A DNA stretch of 64,000 bases from Mucilaginibacter achroorhodeus (GTDB lineage: Bacteria; Bacteroidota; Bacteroidia; Sphingobacteriales; Sphingobacteriaceae). The notes under the pieces are model-generated. The model was given only the letters and a program-made list of their open reading frames with translations. It ran no database searches and was not told the origin of the DNA. The stretch spans positions 806,001-870,000 of the forward strand of contig NZ_VOEI01000002.1 of NCBI RefSeq assembly GCF_007846095.1, given 5' to 3'. Below are positions 24,733 through 32,913 of the stretch, one piece after another. The position numbers and the translations under genes are program-made. The stretch's first letter is position 1. Every line of letters starts with the position of its first letter.

Positions 24733-25779
24733 ATGGATACTGCCCTTGGCATATTTACCTGCTTATTATTTACTTTTACGCTGCTGCCCCTCGTACGCCA
24801 TGATTATTGGATATTTAGGGTGTTTGATTACCCTCGACTGCAAAAACTCCTGCTAAATATATTGGCGGTGATTTTGCTGCTTGCCCTTTATAATGGCGCT
24901 CCTACCTTCAAATATCTGCAAGTATTGCTATTAGGCATTAACATTATTTACCTGGCGTGGCTTATCATCCCTTTTACTCCATTGGGTAAAAAACAGGTTC
25001 TTAAGGCCACCGACACCAACAGTGAAAAAAGCCTGAGCATCATGATAGCCAATGTATTGCAAACCAACACCAACACGCAAGGCTGTTTAAAGGAGATAGC
25101 AAAAGCCGACCCCGATGTGGTGATCCTATTGGAAGCGAACAACAGGTGGGATGCGGAAACAAATAGTTTATCTGGAAAGTATGCTTTTTCAAAGAAAGTG
25201 CCGTTGGAGAATATGTATGGCTTATTGCTCTACTCAAAATTGGAACTGGTGGATACGGCGGTACATTACCTTGTTGAGGAAGATATCCCGTCTATACATA
25301 CCAAGATAAAATTGCGCAACGGCCAGTTGGTTCAGTTTTATGCAGTGCACCCTACGCCACCCGCACCTGGTGAAAATCTAAGATCGACCGAAAGGGATAA
25401 GGAATTGCTTTTAGTGGCTGATCTCGCTAAGGCAAGCAATATACCTGTTATTGTAGCCGGCGACCTTAACGATGTAGCCTGGAGCCATACCACCGACCTT
25501 TTCCTGAAGATGAGTGGCCTGCTTGATCCACGCCGTGGCCGAGGGTTCTTTAATTCATTTAACGCGCATCACTTTTTTATGCGTTTCCCCTTAGATCATG
25601 CGTTTATCTCCCGGCATTTTAAATTAAGGAGCCTTAAGCGATTAAACAATTATGATTCGGACCACTTCCCCATATTTTTGCAAATACAATTGGATGAAAA
25701 CGCTTATGCGCAGCAACAACCGTTAATTGCAGATAGCGATGATGTTGAGGAAGCAGAGGAGAAGAAAGAGAAGATTTAG
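24733..25779 (+). CDS. Membrane-anchored endonuclease/exonuclease/phosphatase-family protein
   Basis: The 348-residue protein has three hydrophobic segments in the first 80 residues. An EEP catalytic domain follows, with VILLEANNRW (metal-binding Glu), HPTPPAPGEN, the GDLNDVAWS motif (Asp and Asn) and the closing YDSDHFPIF (Asp-His). Such proteins are metal-dependent phosphodiesterases or nucleases; this arrangement with N-terminal helices is common in Bacteroidota and its substrate is unknown. The C-terminus is acidic. Its stop lies 8 bp before the REP-like repeats. Confidence 0.88.
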   Translation: MDTALGIFTCLLFTFTLLPLVRHDYWIFRVFDYPRLQKLLLNILAVILLLALYNGAPTFKYLQVLLLGINIIYLAWLIIPFTPLGKKQVLKATDTNSEKSLSIMIANVLQTNTNTQGCLKEIAKADPDVVILLEANNRWDAETNSLSGKYAFSKKVPLENMYGLLLYSKLELVDTAVHYLVEEDIPSIHTKIKLRNGQLVQFYAVHPTPPAPGENLRSTERDKELLLVADLAKASNIPVIVAGDLNDVAWSHTTDLFLKMSGLLDPRRGRGFFNSFNAHHFFMRFPLDHAFISRHFKLRSLKRLNNYDSDHFPIFLQIQLDENAYAQQQPLIADSDDVEEAEEKKEKI

Positions 25780-25786
25780 ATATACC

Positions 25787-25934
25787 GCAAGCTGAAAGCT
25801 TGCTTGATTTGGGGTCTAAGGTGAAACCTTAGACCAGTGCCTGCAACCTTAGACCAGTGCCTGTAAGATTTAAATCTCTATGCACTGGTCTAAGTTTCCA
25901 ACTTAGACCTAAAATATGTTAAGCTTTCAGCTTA
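25787..25934. repeat. REP-like hairpin array, left side of the transposase remnant
   Basis: A forward copy begins with GCAAGCTGAAAGCTTGC (25787-25803) and continues with a perfect hairpin, GGTCTAAGGT/ACCTTAGACC at 25813-25835. Next is a 20-bp tandem duplication (25826-25845, 25846-25865), then the palindrome AGATTTAAATCT at 25866-25877. From there to 25934 the same unit follows in reverse orientation. The array overlaps the end of the transposase frame. Confidence 0.85.
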
Positions 25935-26477
25935 ACTGTAACACCGGCACCAGCCCAGGTTCATCTGTATAATAATCTTTTGCGCTGCTATACAGATAAT
26001 CTGGAGGAAATGATACGCTACCGCTTTCAACCGGGTTATTATGTATGTAATCCAAGCGTTGCTGCATCATTTCATTTGTAGAAGCTGCACAGGATGATTA
26101 TTCTGTTGCCAAAACTGATACGTTTCATTATTAGGATTTCGTTCGCCTGCTCGCTTAAACATCCAAAGCATCCAATCACGCCTACTTTCCTGCAAATTTT
26201 CTTCTATCTCCTTAAGAATAGCTTTAGCAGTATGGCGTTTGAGATCGCGCATGATATCTGATAGATTTCCTTCTTCTGTACTGATGATCAAATGAACGTG
26301 GCTCGACATAATGCACCAGGCATAAACCTCAAGACTTTTATGAGTGATGCAATAGCGCAAGCTATCAACTATAATTTCACAATAAACTCTACGCACAAAA
26401 ACATCTACCCAGTTTACTGTGGCGAAACTTACAAAGTAAATATCATGATGAGTATGGAATTTATATTTTCTTCCCAT
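25927..26477 (-). pseudogene. Frameshifted REP-associated tyrosine transposase (RAYT, Y1 family)
   Basis: The intact part (26067-26477) has the HUH-type motif IMSSHVHLIIS and an FWQQNNHPVQL block typical of the family. It then stops after MK at 26067. In another frame the expected continuation STNEMMQQRLDYIHNNPVES, then SAKDYYTDEPG, runs to a stop at 25927-25929. A single-base loss (or two-base gain) near 26080 explains this. The gene lies between inverted copies of the REP-like hairpin, the usual arrangement for RAYT and its REP elements. It is probably inactive, but a slippage product is not excluded. Confidence 0.85.
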
Positions 26478-26495
26478 TGAAAGATTTGTCTTTAT

Positions 26496-26567
26496 GCAAG
26501 CTGAAAACTTGCTCGATTTTAGGTCTAAGGTGCAACCTTAGACCAGTGCCTGCAAGATTTAAATCTC
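26496..26567. repeat. REP-like hairpin, right side of the transposase remnant
   Basis: This forward copy has the same parts as the left array: GCAAGCTGAAAACTTGC, then AGGTCTAAGGTGCAACC with its pairing half, then the palindrome AGATTTAAATCT. It is inverted relative to the copy ending at 25934, so the two flank the transposase frame head to head. Confidence 0.85.
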
Positions 26568-26895
26568 ACCTCACAGGCTTAGGAAATACAGGTATACTTT
26601 CGTGCCCATCTGCATCAACAGCCTGCACAGCAAACAGGTAATTATCTTTGGAGTAGCCAATCTCAGCAGAAGTTCCGGTTACAAATATTTTCTTTTCCCA
26701 AAAAGGACTGATGGTTTCGCGCATTAAAACATAGTAACCTGCGGGTGCTTTGCCGCCTTTGGGTGCTTCCCATTTTAGCTGCGTTTTGTTAGTTAAGCCG
26801 CTGGTAACAATGCCGACATTTTGCGGCCTGCCGGGCGCGAATGCCAGGTTAGCTAATACGGATAGATTCATCCTCGCTACCTTTTGGGTGTAATC
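26566..26895 (-). pseudogene. Detached C-terminal domain of the M28 peptidase (after an in-frame stop)
   Basis: The 109 codons after the peptidase stop continue in the same frame: DYTQKVARMNLSVLANLAF, then a fibronectin-III-like stretch (TQLKWEAPKGGKAPAGYYV, then FAVQAVDADGHESIPV). This is the normal end of such peptidases. A separate start at the ATG at 26871 is possible, but the product would have no signal peptide, so I treat it as a severed domain. Confidence 0.75.
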
Positions 26896-27912
26896 TTAAT
26901 CGGCAAAATCGGGCAGATCACCATAATCAACGCCTTTTTCTTTACGGACATCCTGGTGCTGGCGGTTAAAATCTTCGTTCATCTCAGTGATACGGACCGC
27001 GGTAAAACCTTGTTGAGAGAACGGCGTATGGTCGCCACCACGCAGGTACCGGTCGCGGCGATAGATCAATTTCACATCCAGTTGCTCAACATAACGTTCT
27101 GCAACTTCCTTAATATAACGGGCCAGTTCGCGTGCCGGACTATCATTTTCCCCTCCCACAGAATTACGAATAGCAGCTTCTTTCTCAGTTTCTGCAGCAG
27201 GCACGCCCTCGCTAAAAACACGAACACTGCGGTTATCCTTCAAACCGGTTTCCATACCGTAGGTATTACCTACAATGTCGTTATTCAGCATGGCATCTAT
27301 CTGCCAGCCCTCAGCTTTAGCGCGTTTGGCTACGTTGGCAGAACCATACAGCCCCTGCTCCTCGCCCACTACAGCCATAAATATGATGGTAGCCGGGAAT
27401 TTTTGTTTTGCCATAACTCTTGCCAATTCCATCGAAACGGCCGTTCCGGATGCGTCATCAACCGCACCGGGAGCAAAAGATTTTGCATCCATTACATCCG
27501 TAGCCCTTGAATCATAATGCCCCGAAACAATGTACACACGTTTATCAGCAGTATCAGTTCCTTTTAAAACAGCCAGAACGTTTTTCATAGGCGTTGGCTT
27601 GTCTATACGGCTACCCTTTGGCTGTGTAAATTCATCAAACATCACCGTCATACGGCCGCCGGATGCTTTTGCGTATCGCTCGTATTCGGCTTTGACCCAA
27701 TTACGGGCAGCACCTATACCCTCTGTTTTACTTATGGTATCGCTTAATGTGTGTCGTGTTTTAAAACTTACCAGTTTACGCACAATGGCCTCAATGTTTT
27801 TTGCTGAAATCTCGTTCACCATCCCGGCAATATTGGCATCCTGCTTAATAGTGGTTTGTGCTGATGCAGATAATGATAATAGCAAGGTGATAAGCAAGCA
27901 GATACGTTTCAT
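26896..27912 (-). CDS. Secreted M28-family zinc metallopeptidase, truncated by an in-frame TAA
   Basis: The 338-residue protein has a signal peptide (MKRICLLITLLLSLSASAQ) and the full M28 catalytic set. His and Asp are in SGHYDSRATD, Asp in GAVDDASGTA, Glu-Glu in AVVGEEQGLYG, Asp in NNDIVGN and His in GGDHTPFSQQG. It should be an exported aminopeptidase-type enzyme. Reading stops after PDFAD at a TAA, and the same frame goes on for 109 more codons. The core is complete, so activity may persist without the C-terminal domain. The stop could be a recent mutation, since TAT or TAC to TAA needs one change. Confidence 0.85.
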   Translation of the reverse strand: MKRICLLITLLLSLSASAQTTIKQDANIAGMVNEISAKNIEAIVRKLVSFKTRHTLSDTISKTEGIGAARNWVKAEYERYAKASGGRMTVMFDEFTQPKGSRIDKPTPMKNVLAVLKGTDTADKRVYIVSGHYDSRATDVMDAKSFAPGAVDDASGTAVSMELARVMAKQKFPATIIFMAVVGEEQGLYGSANVAKRAKAEGWQIDAMLNNDIVGNTYGMETGLKDNRSVRVFSEGVPAAETEKEAAIRNSVGGENDSPARELARYIKEVAERYVEQLDVKLIYRRDRYLRGGDHTPFSQQGFTAVRITEMNEDFNRQHQDVRKEKGVDYGDLPDFAD

Positions 27913-27970
27913 ATAGGCAATTTAGAAAAATACCGTTGCCAAAAGAAAAAATGAATTTGCGATTTACTAT

Positions 27971-28264
27971 TTACCGCTTACTTATTTTGTTCAAAGTTAT
28001 CTGCCTTTGAAGGTTACATTTGAACCTGTCTGTTCCATCAACCTGTAATTTTGAATGTTTGGTGCGCCGGCTTTGCACCCTGGCCCGCCACATTTTAAAG
28101 CTGCTGAGTTTCATTTGTCTCCGCATCAGGTCTATCACATTTTTTTCCGTTAAACCAAACTGCGCTTTAATGGCATCAAAGGGCGTACGGTCTTCCCATG
28201 CCATTTCTATTACCCGGTCGGTATCAATTACTGAAAGGCCGGTTATGATAGCTGCTTTACTCAT
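27971..28264 (-). CDS. DUF2805 / TIGR03643-family protein
   Basis: The 97-residue protein contains the family core VIEMAWEDRTPFDAIKAQFG, then LTEKNVIDLMRRQMKLSSF and WRARVQSRRTKH. The first half resembles a helix-turn-helix and the tail is very basic, so nucleic-acid binding is plausible but unproven. The family is usually 80-100 residues, so this is full length. Upstream, 80-140 bp away, lies a dense cluster of palindromes. Confidence 0.85.
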   Translation of the reverse strand: MSKAAIITGLSVIDTDRVIEMAWEDRTPFDAIKAQFGLTEKNVIDLMRRQMKLSSFKMWRARVQSRRTKHSKLQVDGTDRFKCNLQRQITLNKISKR

Positions 28265-28343
28265 CCTTATTTAACTATTTTAAGCACAATTTGTTAGTAT
28301 TTACGACTAAAATAGACCTGATGCTTCACTGATATATCACAAA

Positions 28344-28405
28344 CTGACAAAATTTTGTCAGCGTTCACGGGCGTTCACGGTGTTCATGCCGTGAACGTGA
28401 ACACC
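28344..28405. promoter_or_regulatory. Cluster of palindromes and GTTCACGG repeats
   Basis: CTGACAAAATTTTGTCAG (28344-28361) is a perfect 18-bp palindrome. Directly after it, GCGTTCACGG occurs twice in tandem (28361-28380). Then GTTCACGG pairs with CCGTGAAC (28389-28396) and GGTGTTCA (28379-28386) pairs with TGAACACC (28398-28405). It lies between the GH65 stop and the DUF2805 start, so it is either a terminator complex or an operator. Confidence 0.6.
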
Positions 28406-28406
28406 A

Positions 28407-30440
28407 TTATTTCACCGTATAAGTTTTCTTCTCTATTCCTACACCGGTTATTTTAAGCGATTTCCAGTTCGGAGGAAGTGCGCTCCTGATCTGAGTGATA
28501 CCGGTTGATGTAATGTCCAGACCTCCGAAACCCATTAGCATAGCCTGGATGATACCGCCTGCACCGGTTGCAAAATATGGGTTGGTGCCGCCCTTTGTTT
28601 CTGCAATTACCCGGAAAGGTGGATTGAGGTTAGGCTCATAGGCATCCTTAAACCAGTGGTAAGCTTTTTGCCCGTTGCCAAGGCGTGCGTAAAGCAGTGC
28701 AAACACACCCTGCGTCATGGCTGGGGTACCTTCATTAGGAACGCGGGTTTCATAATATTCCAGATCTTTTTTGATCTGCGCAGGATCAGTGATGGTTTTA
28801 AGCGGATAGGCCAGCAGGTTTACATCAGCTTGTTTGATCCCTTCGCCTTTGTATTGGGCATGTTCCTGCGTAACGCCGTTGCTCATTTTCAGGATCGGGA
28901 TGTTGTTGGCCACATTTACCCAATCGGTGTCAGCCTGGATACCTAAAACTTGTGCCGCGGCTGCAGCGTTCATCAGGTTAGCTTTTGCAGCGGCGTTGGT
29001 AAAGGCATTGTTATCGATATTCTCGGCCCATTCATCTGCAGCCACCACATTTTTAATATCGTAATGCCCCGGGCCATTGCGTTCTACCCGGCTTGCCCAA
29101 AAATCTGCAGTGGCAGAAAGTAGCGGCCAGCCTGTTTCGCGCAGCCATTGTTTGTCCTGCGTTACGCAATAGTAAAGCCACGCTGCGTTACCTACATCGG
29201 CGCTTATATGATGTTCAAACGGACCACTTAGTGCCCAAACCGGTGTCTCCTCTACCCCACTATCCGCACTCTCCCATGGGAACATAGCGCCTTTATATCC
29301 ATGCGAAAAAGCGTTCTTCCTTGCATTCTCCAAGCGTTCAAAACGGTACTCAACCATAGACTTCGCGATCTCCGGGTGTAGTACCAGCATAGCAGGATAC
29401 ATCCAAAGATCAGTATCCCAAAAAACGTGACCATTATAGCCTAATCCTGATAAACCCATTGGCGACGGTGATAATGCCGTGCCCGCACGCGAGAACGAGT
29501 ACAGGTGATACAGCATACTGTGTACATCCTGCTGCGCCTGCGCATCGCCTTCTATCTGAATATCGCTTTTCCAAAGCTCGTCCCAGGCTTTGTTGTGAAA
29601 CTGGATAAGCCTGTCTTTTCCCTCCAGCTTGGCGAAGATGGTTAGGCGTTCAGCCTCGTTGAGCGGGTCGGCGTGGTGGGCGGATGTGATGGAAGAACCT
29701 GTAACGCCGTACTTGTAAGTTTGCCCGACGCTGATGGCTTTACTGAATTTCATCAGGTGCATGTTGTTATCCCACATCTCGTGGATAACGCGGGGCTCTT
29801 TGCCGTGCTCCTCGTTAAATAAAAACGAGGTTGAAGCACACAGTTGCAATTTGCCGGTCGGCGATTTTGCTGTGGACGTTAAGAGGCTGATGGTTACATG
29901 CGGCCTGTCTATCTCGTTATAATAATTTTGAACTTCCTTTAAAGCGTCAGGGGCTTCCATTACACTGGCAGCGGTAATGTTGATAGCCTTTTTTGCCGTG
30001 ATGCTTACATCTGTTAATACAGTGAATGGCAACTGGCGCAAAGAGTAATAAGTATATTTGATAGTTGCCTTATCGCCGTAATCAAATGTTGTGGTCATGG
30101 CGGCGTGCTGTATATCCAGTTCCTGGCGGTAGTTGCTCACCATTTTGCCGTCAAGCCGTTTGCCGTCTACTTCCAGGTACATGTTCAGCAGATTGAAGCT
30201 GTTCAAGAAATTACTTACCCTGCCACGGCCGTAAAGGTCATACGCACCTGCCAGCACAACGTTTTTAACCTTAAAAGGCTCGGGCGATGATACGATACCG
30301 ATCATACCGTTTGCTACAGTGATACCGTAATAGTTGTTAGGGTCTATTTTATCGGCTTTGATAACCCAGGGGTTAACGCTTTGGGCCAACGCACCAGCGG
30401 TGACGGCCAGGCCGGTAAGTAAAGCAAAAATCTTTCTCAT
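28407..30440 (-). CDS. Secreted GH65 glycoside hydrolase, kojibiose-hydrolase-like
   Basis: I use the ATG at 30440 (MRKIFALLTGLAVTAGALAQ, a signal peptide); the frame to 30530 adds 30 unlikely residues. The 677-residue protein has the GH65 motif GHVFWDTDLWMYP. The general acid is Glu470 in AADEWAEN, followed by NIDNNAFTN. In place of the phosphate-binding loop of phosphorylases it has Glu614 in VIAETKGGTNPYFATGAGG, which marks an inverting hydrolase. The two glutamates are 144 residues apart, as I recall for the Flavobacterium johnsoniae kojibiose hydrolase. The likely substrate is an alpha-1,2-glucoside; other alpha-glucosides are possible. It starts 14 bp after the haloperoxidase stop. Confidence 0.85.
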   Translation of the reverse strand: MRKIFALLTGLAVTAGALAQSVNPWVIKADKIDPNNYYGITVANGMIGIVSSPEPFKVKNVVLAGAYDLYGRGRVSNFLNSFNLLNMYLEVDGKRLDGKMVSNYRQELDIQHAAMTTTFDYGDKATIKYTYYSLRQLPFTVLTDVSITAKKAINITAASVMEAPDALKEVQNYYNEIDRPHVTISLLTSTAKSPTGKLQLCASTSFLFNEEHGKEPRVIHEMWDNNMHLMKFSKAISVGQTYKYGVTGSSITSAHHADPLNEAERLTIFAKLEGKDRLIQFHNKAWDELWKSDIQIEGDAQAQQDVHSMLYHLYSFSRAGTALSPSPMGLSGLGYNGHVFWDTDLWMYPAMLVLHPEIAKSMVEYRFERLENARKNAFSHGYKGAMFPWESADSGVEETPVWALSGPFEHHISADVGNAAWLYYCVTQDKQWLRETGWPLLSATADFWASRVERNGPGHYDIKNVVAADEWAENIDNNAFTNAAAKANLMNAAAAAQVLGIQADTDWVNVANNIPILKMSNGVTQEHAQYKGEGIKQADVNLLAYPLKTITDPAQIKKDLEYYETRVPNEGTPAMTQGVFALLYARLGNGQKAYHWFKDAYEPNLNPPFRVIAETKGGTNPYFATGAGGIIQAMLMGFGGLDITSTGITQIRSALPPNWKSLKITGVGIEKKTYTVK

Positions 30441-30454
30441 GTATAGCGATTGGT

Positions 30455-31783
30455 TTACTTGATCTTCATTTGTAATTTTTGGTTCACCAGATCGCCTATT
30501 TTGATACCGGTCTGGGTGCCGATGTCGCAAGCTATTTTGTAGTGGATACCACCATACACACGCGACATAGATGCTTCCCGTGCAGCATCCCTAAATGACT
30601 TGAATGAACGGGGCGGTATGCCAAACTCAGATTCAGAAGCATCGGTGTAAGCTTTTTTATCACCAAAACTATCAGTCAAAGTCTCTGCAGCTGCAGCTGA
30701 TATTACTGCATGCCCGCTGATATATTCAGGAAACGGGGGTGTTTGGATATGTGGTTTCCAGTCAGGATCGATGAGTTTGTTGATCACCGTTTCGGGGCGT
30801 ACACTATTTGATTGATATTTAATGTACCAGCAATTAATAAAGGCATCAAACACCGCGATAGAAGCCTTTGTGTAAGCCGCTACGGTGGTGTTAAAATCAG
30901 CATTGGTCATTTTTGAACCAATACCCGCAATGTTCATCCAATGCCCTGCCGGTCCAAATTTTTTGGTGGCGAAAGAGGCATGGCCTATAACGTTCAGTTT
31001 AAAAGCGTTATCATCCCAAAAATCAACCATGTGGGTTTGGTCTGTTGTAAGGCTATCTACTTTTCCTTTAACATCCATTACGCTCTTATAAAACACGCTG
31101 TTCTTGTCCGCCATGTTGTAGGGCGGTGGCTCGGGTGCAGGTATCTGCGATGCCGAATCTAATACCATCGGCCTTATCTCTCCCCAGTGAGGCTCAAGCG
31201 CCTGAGCGTACATTGGCGGAGTAGGTATCCAGCGACCGTCTTTACGTACTACAGTGTATTTGCTGGCCGAACGTGTTTGCGCATAATTATCTTTCTTACT
31301 CCAACGCATAATTGCTTTGGCTAAAGAATCTGAATATGTTACAGAATTTTCAAAAACATCAGATGGCATACCTGCATCTTTTGCTTTTTGCTTCAATTCA
31401 TCAACATAAGTAAACATACTTCCCTCCGGGAAGGTAACAGCGTTACCCACATAGCAAAAGGATAGCAATGAAGCAAATTGGAAATCTATATCCTTGCCTT
31501 TTTCGGGCTTAGGCGTGGCGGGCATATGTTTGATCTGCCCTGCCAGAGAGCGGTAATGCTTAGGGTCGCCGGCAGCAATTACTTCATATGCGGCAATGTT
31601 TGCGTATACGTAATTACGTGAGGCGATTACGGGCGGAAAGTTATTTTCTAATACGATATCATTAAGCTTTTTGACGGTAATACGATAAAGTTCGGGGTTA
31701 TGAGTAACCTTTTGGTAGTCGGCTTTTTTGCATGACGAAACCGAGGCCGCAATACAGGCAATCAGTAATAAAAAACGCTTCAT
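30455..31783 (-). CDS. Vanadium-dependent haloperoxidase-family lipoprotein (PAP2 superfamily)
   Basis: The 442-residue protein has a lipoprotein signal with lipobox SVSSC. The vanadate/phosphate-binding signatures of the haloperoxidase and PAP2 fold are all present: KYQSNSVRPET, PEYISGHAVISA and SRVYGGIHY. This matches the vanadium-dependent haloperoxidase group of Bacteroidota, which is exported. True halide oxidation is not proven; some members are phosphatases. It is followed after 14 bp by the GH65 gene and probably forms one unit with it. Confidence 0.88.
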   Translation of the reverse strand: MKRFLLLIACIAASVSSCKKADYQKVTHNPELYRITVKKLNDIVLENNFPPVIASRNYVYANIAAYEVIAAGDPKHYRSLAGQIKHMPATPKPEKGKDIDFQFASLLSFCYVGNAVTFPEGSMFTYVDELKQKAKDAGMPSDVFENSVTYSDSLAKAIMRWSKKDNYAQTRSASKYTVVRKDGRWIPTPPMYAQALEPHWGEIRPMVLDSASQIPAPEPPPYNMADKNSVFYKSVMDVKGKVDSLTTDQTHMVDFWDDNAFKLNVIGHASFATKKFGPAGHWMNIAGIGSKMTNADFNTTVAAYTKASIAVFDAFINCWYIKYQSNSVRPETVINKLIDPDWKPHIQTPPFPEYISGHAVISAAAAETLTDSFGDKKAYTDASESEFGIPPRSFKSFRDAAREASMSRVYGGIHYKIACDIGTQTGIKIGDLVNQKLQMKIK

Positions 31784-31974
31784 AGCTTAAAAAACAGGTA
31801 TATACAAAGCTGCAACCGCGGTACAACTTCAAATTGGTGTTTGTATTTAAAAGATAAATATAAAGCTTTTGTGGCTATAACGAAGCATTTTTGAGGTTGA
31901 TTTTTACCACTTTAAATAGCTAATTTTAGCCCCTTGCCAATAAGCGCTATTGGTGCCAATTTGCTGTGTAAATT

Positions 31975-32913
31975 ATGAAGAAACCGGCTCTACTAATCAC
32001 CGCCCTGCTTTTTCTTTTTGTTGTAAGTATCTACTTTATCATACCACAATATATAAAGGTAACCAGCAACGTAGAGGTTGATGCTAATGATTTAAACGTA
32101 GCCCGATTTTTAGTAAACAAAGCACCCTGGCAAAAATGGTGGCCGGGTAAAATTAAAACTAACGATAGCGTAAATTACACTTTCCAAGACATTGATGTTA
32201 AGCTGCACCATAGCACCTATGGCAGTGTAATGGCCAAATTAAAAAAGGGAGATTTAGATGCGGATAGCAAACTCAGCTACAACAGTACTGAAGAAATTGC
32301 ATGTAACGTTCAATGGAACGCCGAAATACAAAGCTCCTTAAATCCGATCACACGCGTTAAACAATATTTTGCAATGAGAAAGCTGCGTGATGATATGCAG
32401 CAGATACTGGTAAGCTTTAAAAAGTTTATGCAGACAGATAGTAACATTTATGGATTTAAATTCAGAGTTGAAAAGATAATGACTGAGTTTATGCTGGTTA
32501 CCACTACAAACTTAAAGGAATACCCTCAAAGCAATTTGGTATATCAATTTGTAGATAAGCTTAAACTTTACGCCAAGCAACAAAATATAAAACAAACAGG
32601 TGTTCCCATGCTTAACGTGCATCAAACAGACGACCACGCCTACCAAGTGATGGTTGCCTTGCCTGTTGATAAACCTGTTACCGGCAACAAAGATATCTTT
32701 GTTAATAAAATGGTTTTGGGCGGCAATACCTTACAAACCACCATTACCGGCGGACCACAAACCGTTAAAAACGCTTTCAGGAAATTGAAACAATATCAAA
32801 AAGACCATCATCTTACTTCACCCGCCATGCCGTATGAACTATTGGTAACCGATAGGATGTTTCAGCCTGATACGGCTAAGTGGGTCACAGTACTTTCGTC
32901 GCCTATCTTTTAG
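31975..32913 (+). CDS. Membrane-anchored protein with SRPBCC-like and effector-binding-like regions
   Basis: The 312-residue protein starts with one hydrophobic segment (ALLITALLFLFVVSIYFII). The first half has a pattern like a START/SRPBCC fold (NKAPWQKWWPGKIKTNDSVNYTF). The last third resembles GyrI/effector-binding domains (YQVMVALPVDKP, MPYELLVTDRMFQPDTAKW). It is probably a small-ligand-binding protein at the inner membrane. It is the only plus-strand gene inside the second SusCD region, and its stop codon directly abuts the stop of the converging VCBS gene. Confidence 0.8.
   Translation: MKKPALLITALLFLFVVSIYFIIPQYIKVTSNVEVDANDLNVARFLVNKAPWQKWWPGKIKTNDSVNYTFQDIDVKLHHSTYGSVMAKLKKGDLDADSKLSYNSTEEIACNVQWNAEIQSSLNPITRVKQYFAMRKLRDDMQQILVSFKKFMQTDSNIYGFKFRVEKIMTEFMLVTTTNLKEYPQSNLVYQFVDKLKLYAKQQNIKQTGVPMLNVHQTDDHAYQVMVALPVDKPVTGNKDIFVNKMVLGGNTLQTTITGGPQTVKNAFRKLKQYQKDHHLTSPAMPYELLVTDRMFQPDTAKWVTVLSSPIF

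Noticed and set aside
25787..25934. CRISPR array
   Set aside because: The repeats are palindromic units with a tandem 20-bp copy and no unique spacers of even length; they belong to the RAYT/REP type.
26884..27510. A 208-residue plus-strand frame
   Set aside because: It is antisense to the M28 peptidase, whose catalytic motifs are all intact on the other strand.
30455..31783. Plain lipid phosphatase (PAP2) as the call
   Set aside because: Length, lipoprotein signal and all three motif spacings fit the vanadium haloperoxidase group better, though catalysis is unproven.
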